From Richelia sinica FACHB-800 (lineage in GTDB: Bacteria > Cyanobacteriota > Cyanobacteriia > Cyanobacteriales > Nostocaceae), in assembly GCF_014698825.1 (NCBI RefSeq), contig NZ_JACJTT010000026.1, forward strand, positions 1 to 64,000: a stretch of DNA of 64,000 nucleotides. Reading direction: 5' to 3'. Made by a program: the position numbers and the translations under genes. The notes beneath the pieces are model-generated. The model searched no databases and was not told the origin of the DNA. It worked only from the letters and a program-made list of their open reading frames with translations. Each line of letters opens with the position of its first letter. Positions within the stretch are counted from its first letter, which is position 1. Shown here piece by piece: positions 61,586 to 64,000 of this stretch.

Positions 61586-62404
61586 CTACAATTTAGGAGA
61601 ATATAGACTTAAAGCTTCTTCATAGGAAATTTTTGTAAATATTTTTAATTTACCATTGACTGTAGCATCATAAATTTGACGATTAGCTCTATTATAATGA
61701 AATTTAGCAAGATGATAGGAAAGCTCGGATGCTTCTAGGTCAGGAAGATGCCATTGTTGATTACAAAAATAATTAGGAGCAAAATGGTTAGGGTCTTCTC
61801 CTTGTAAAATCTGTTGTTCATTAGGTTGACCTTTAGCTATAAAATTGTGATCTACTCCAATCAAAAAAACTTTGCTAAAGCCCATATAAAATGCTATTTG
61901 CATAGCCACATAAGTAACGGTGTGACCTTCACAAATTATTTCTAGAGGATTAGAACTAAATTTATATGAACCTCCAGTTAGAATATAATAAATGTGGTCA
62001 AGAGGACGGATTGATGTACGTGCAGGTATATAGGATAAGAAAGATGGACATTGTAAAGCTTCAAATTCTGAGACGCTTTGTTCTATCACTAAAGGGTTAA
62101 CTGCAACATGATAACTGAGATTGAGATCAACTTTATCAAACATTAAATAAATTTTATTTAACCCAAAGGTGTGATAATTTTTCAGAGGAGACAGATCCAT
62201 ATTGTTTAAAGATGGACCGTTACCTATAATAAAGCAGCTTTCTCCTTTATGAATATCTTTGAATTCGGCTATTTTTTTTCCAAATCTAAAATACCATTGT
62301 TGGTAAATTTTATTATCGTAATATTTCAAGTAAGCATCAATATCATTTTTTATGGGTTTAAGGGCTGTTTTTAAGGAATTAATCAGCATTTTGTTGATTC
62401 TCAT
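61586..62404 (-). CDS. DUF115 / MptE-like protein
   Basis: A 272-residue protein with the DUF115 pattern: GESCFIIGNGPSLNNMDLSP (about 54-73), FGLNKIYLMF, EGHTVTYVAMQIAFYMGFSK (about 165-184) and VFLIGVDHNF. The family includes the archaeal 6-hydroxymethylpterin diphosphokinase MptE and Maf-type proteins involved in glycosylation of flagellin or surface polysaccharides. In this location a sugar-nucleotide or glycosyl-transfer role is more likely than folate synthesis, but no substrate can be named. It lies 23 bp downstream of the SDR gene. Confidence 0.75.
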   Translation of the reverse strand: MRINKMLINSLKTALKPIKNDIDAYLKYYDNKIYQQWYFRFGKKIAEFKDIHKGESCFIIGNGPSLNNMDLSPLKNYHTFGLNKIYLMFDKVDLNLSYHVAVNPLVIEQSVSEFEALQCPSFLSYIPARTSIRPLDHIYYILTGGSYKFSSNPLEIICEGHTVTYVAMQIAFYMGFSKVFLIGVDHNFIAKGQPNEQQILQGEDPNHFAPNYFCNQQWHLPDLEASELSYHLAKFHYNRANRQIYDATVNGKLKIFTKISYEEALSLYSPKL

Positions 62405-62427
62405 TCTGTGCTAAGTCTGGCGGTAGA

Positions 62428-63150
62428 TCAACCATCAACAACGATTGATTGACCTGTCATGAAAGAAGATTGATTATTATCAGCTAAAAATAGGATTGCT
62501 TGAGCAATTTCTTGAGGTTTACCAATCTTTCCTATTACAGTTTTTTGGGCTAAGTTTTGTTTCAATTGATTGAGGTTTGCTCCCGAAAGATGTCCTCTCA
62601 TTAAACCTGCATCCAGCATGGCAGTATCTACCGCTCCTGGCAAAATGGCATTAACTCTTATTTTATCTTTAGCCCATTCTATGGGTAAAGCACGGGTGAA
62701 AGCAACTAATCCTCCTTTACTAGCTGCATAAGCAGCAATATTAACTGAAGTTACGATCGCATGAACTGAGCTAACATTAACCATACTTCCTTGAGTCTTT
62801 CGGAGCAAAGGATAGGCTGATTGAGATAATAAAAAAGCAGAACGAAGGTTAATTGACATAATTGAATCCCATTCTCCTATTTCCGTTTCTAAGACTGGCT
62901 TACAAATTGAAATAGCAGCGTTATTAATTAGGGTATCTAATTGTCCCTCTTTTTGATGTACTTCCTCAACAATTTGAGCCACTGCTTGATCATCGGAGAT
63001 ATCTGCACAAATATAATGACTTATACTGTCAAGTTTCAAGTCAAGTTCACGATCTACTCCTATGGTACACCAGCCTTTAGCCTGAAACAGTTCTGCTGTG
63101 GCTTTACCAATACCACCAGCTACTCCTGTAATTAAAGCCACTTTTGTCAT
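62428..63150 (-). CDS. Short-chain dehydrogenase/reductase (SDR)
   Basis: A 240-residue classical SDR: nucleotide-binding TGVAGGIGKATAE (about 8-20), NNAAIS, catalytic S127/S128 in NVSSVHAI and Y141-x3-K145 in YAASKGG. Ends SFMTGQSIVVDG, only one residue short of the usual VDGG. It probably acts on a sugar or nucleotide-sugar in polysaccharide synthesis; NAD(P) preference is not clear. Its ATG overlaps the end of the (frame-corrected) GT2 remnant by 4 bp, showing that the two were once translated together. Confidence 0.88.
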   Translation of the reverse strand: MTKVALITGVAGGIGKATAELFQAKGWCTIGVDRELDLKLDSISHYICADISDDQAVAQIVEEVHQKEGQLDTLINNAAISICKPVLETEIGEWDSIMSINLRSAFLLSQSAYPLLRKTQGSMVNVSSVHAIVTSVNIAAYAASKGGLVAFTRALPIEWAKDKIRVNAILPGAVDTAMLDAGLMRGHLSGANLNQLKQNLAQKTVIGKIGKPQEIAQAILFLADNNQSSFMTGQSIVVDG

Positions 63151-63382
63151 TTTTTGTCCCCTATAGTAGCTTGTTTTAAATCTCTGACTAAATTATCTAT
63201 AGCCATTTGATTTACTTTTAAAACTGCTTCTATGGAAATGGTTGCATGGTTGCATCTGTTGAACCCGAATCAACTACAATGATTTCTACATCCTTAATAG
63301 TTTGTTGAATGATACCACTCAATAACCGCCCAATATGTTCTTCTTCATTGTAACAACGAATAATAATTGATATTGTAGGCAT
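63147..63382 (-). pseudogene. Truncated, frameshifted GT2 glycosyltransferase remnant
   Basis: The ATG at 63382 opens MPTISIIIRCYNEEEHIGRL and IVVDSGSTDAT, the conserved N-terminus of a GT2 enzyme. The frame stops after about 48 residues at a TAG. At 63238-63253 (plus strand) the 8-mer ATGGTTGC is tandemly duplicated; removing one copy restores the frame as DATISIEAVLKVNQMAIDNL and on to GDKK, ending in a TGA that overlaps the SDR start (ATGA). Even repaired it would be only 75 residues, so most of the catalytic domain had already been deleted, or the gene is a GT2-to-other fusion. It begins one base after the FkbM stop. Confidence 0.8.
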
Positions 63383-63383
63383 T

Positions 63384-64000
63384 TTATTGTTTGTCAAGGA
63401 TTACTGATTTGACTAAATTGTATAATTGTTTAGCTCCGGGAATTTTTTTGGCCAAGTTTCTAAGATCAGCTTGTTGTTCCGCTTTTTTTAATTGTTTTAG
63501 GTATTTCTCAAGAGTTATAGAAAATTTCTCTTGATCTGAATTAGGAACAAAAATTAAGTTTCCCCAAGCTGGTTCATGATCTAAGGGATAGGGAACACAT
63601 TGAATCCATAAATGAGGTGGAGTGGCCACCCCTTCTCTACCATACTCTTTTATATCTTCCCATTCCGACACAAATGCAGTATATCCATAGTCTTTCATAT
63701 AACAAACAACATCGTGATGAGTATAACCAAAACTGGGCTTAGTTCTTTCATCCATAAACTCGGTCATTATAAGTTCAGGTTGATATTTTACAAAGTCAAA
63801 ACTCTTCAATGCCAAAAAATCAGCCCCCTCTATATCAATTTTTAGCAAAGTGACAGAGGCTATTTGTAGTTCTATTAGGACATCATCTAACCTTACTGTT
63901 TCTACTTCATAGGCAAGTTTATGAGTTTTATGCCAAGATGTTAGTGAATGAATGCCATAATGTTCATCACTGACATAAAAGGGAACTTTTGCGCCCGTTA
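63384..64000 (-). CDS. FkbM-family methyltransferase (5' part outside window)
   Basis: Partial gene, with 205 complete codons visible, cut at the right edge and read leftwards. The reading frame continues unbroken to base 64000 beyond an internal TTG: VPFYVSDEHYGIHSLTSWHK, YEVETVRLDDVLIELQI, then SVTLLKIDIEGADFLALKS, which is the FkbM SAM-binding/D-I-E-G motif. The end has a charged helical tail (EKYLKQLKKAEQQADLRNLA). FkbM enzymes methylate sugar or other hydroxyl groups; in a polysaccharide locus an O-methylation of a glycan is likely. One base separates its stop from the GT2 remnant's start. Confidence 0.85.
   Translation of the reverse strand, partial: TGAKVPFYVSDEHYGIHSLTSWHKTHKLAYEVETVRLDDVLIELQIASVTLLKIDIEGADFLALKSFDFVKYQPELIMTEFMDERTKPSFGYTHHDVVCYMKDYGYTAFVSEWEDIKEYGREGVATPPHLWIQCVPYPLDHEPAWGNLIFVPNSDQEKFSITLEKYLKQLKKAEQQADLRNLAKKIPGAKQLYNLVKSVILDKQ

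Noticed and set aside
61303-61596. A 97-codon plus-strand frame across the MITE
   Set aside because: It runs through both inverted repeats and the palindrome, so it is the repeat's own translation, not a gene.
1-64000. CRISPR array, tRNA or rRNA genes
   Set aside because: No regularly spaced identical repeats with unique spacers and no tRNA or rRNA-like sequence were found by eye; a dedicated scan could still find a tRNA that I missed.

Overview
The window looks like chromosomal DNA of a filamentous, probably heterocyst-forming cyanobacterium of the Nostoc/Anabaena type. Evidence seen directly: many HIP1 octamers (GCGATCGC), heptanucleotide STRR repeats (CACCTGT-type), and Nostoc-style dispersed palindromes. 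The gene set agrees: RpaB, Ycf66, Ycf33/DUF751, NdhS, a CCB2/CCB4-type cytochrome b6f assembly factor, an NblB-like HEAT protein, a HetZ-family regulator and a PEP-CTERM protein. No rRNA, tRNA or CRISPR array was seen.

Layout. 0.4-16.7 kb is ordinary core genome: a CBS protein, NblB-like protein, PEP-CTERM protein, an rpaB/CCB/DUF456 cluster, radA, ycf66, gnd, a DUF1517 protein, a lone glycosyltransferase, thiS, larC, a Sua5/YrdC protein and a HetZ-family regulator. 17.3-19.5 kb is an AT-rich type II restriction-modification pair (Dam-family methylase plus a PD-(D/E)xK nuclease), lying inside a stretch of about 4.4 kb where I saw no HIP1 site. 19.9-35.8 kb is again core genome: DUF751-rbfA, a candidate Yfr2-like small RNA, DUF4327, Uma2, tatC, an ArsR regulator beside a flavin oxidoreductase, a pentapeptide protein, a BtuF-like protein, a 2H phosphoesterase, holA, ndhS, and an antiporter fused to USP domains.

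36.2-43.9 kb (+ strand) is a polysaccharide gene run. UDP-xylose synthase and UDP-glucose dehydrogenase together would make UDP-GlcA and UDP-xylose. They are followed by an O-antigen-ligase-like membrane protein and three glycosyltransferases that resemble, from memory, the hormogonium polysaccharide genes hpsL/N/O/P. A 1-Cys peroxiredoxin and a DUF2993 protein separate this from a second, larger locus.

45.9 kb to the right edge (- strand) is a Wzx/Wzy-type exopolysaccharide locus transcribed leftwards: FkbM methyltransferase (cut by the window edge), a broken GT2, an SDR, a DUF115 protein, many GT2 and GT4 transferases, a Wzy-like polymerase, a SAM methyltransferase, a WcaF-type acetyltransferase and a Wzc/BY-kinase co-polymerase. 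No flippase (Wzx), initiating sugar-phosphate transferase or export channel (Wza) is in the window, so the locus probably continues beyond 64 kb or these parts are elsewhere. Its right half is AT-rich, lacks visible HIP1 sites, and carries scars: a MITE-like insertion, a 37-bp duplicated gene segment, a 31-bp tandem repeat and a frameshifted GT2 remnant.

I found no convincing wholly new system. The best leads are the tandem-hairpin RNA near 21.1 kb, the restriction-modification pair, the MITE at 61.3 kb, the nested repeat at 26.8 kb, and the recent damage in the exopolysaccharide locus.
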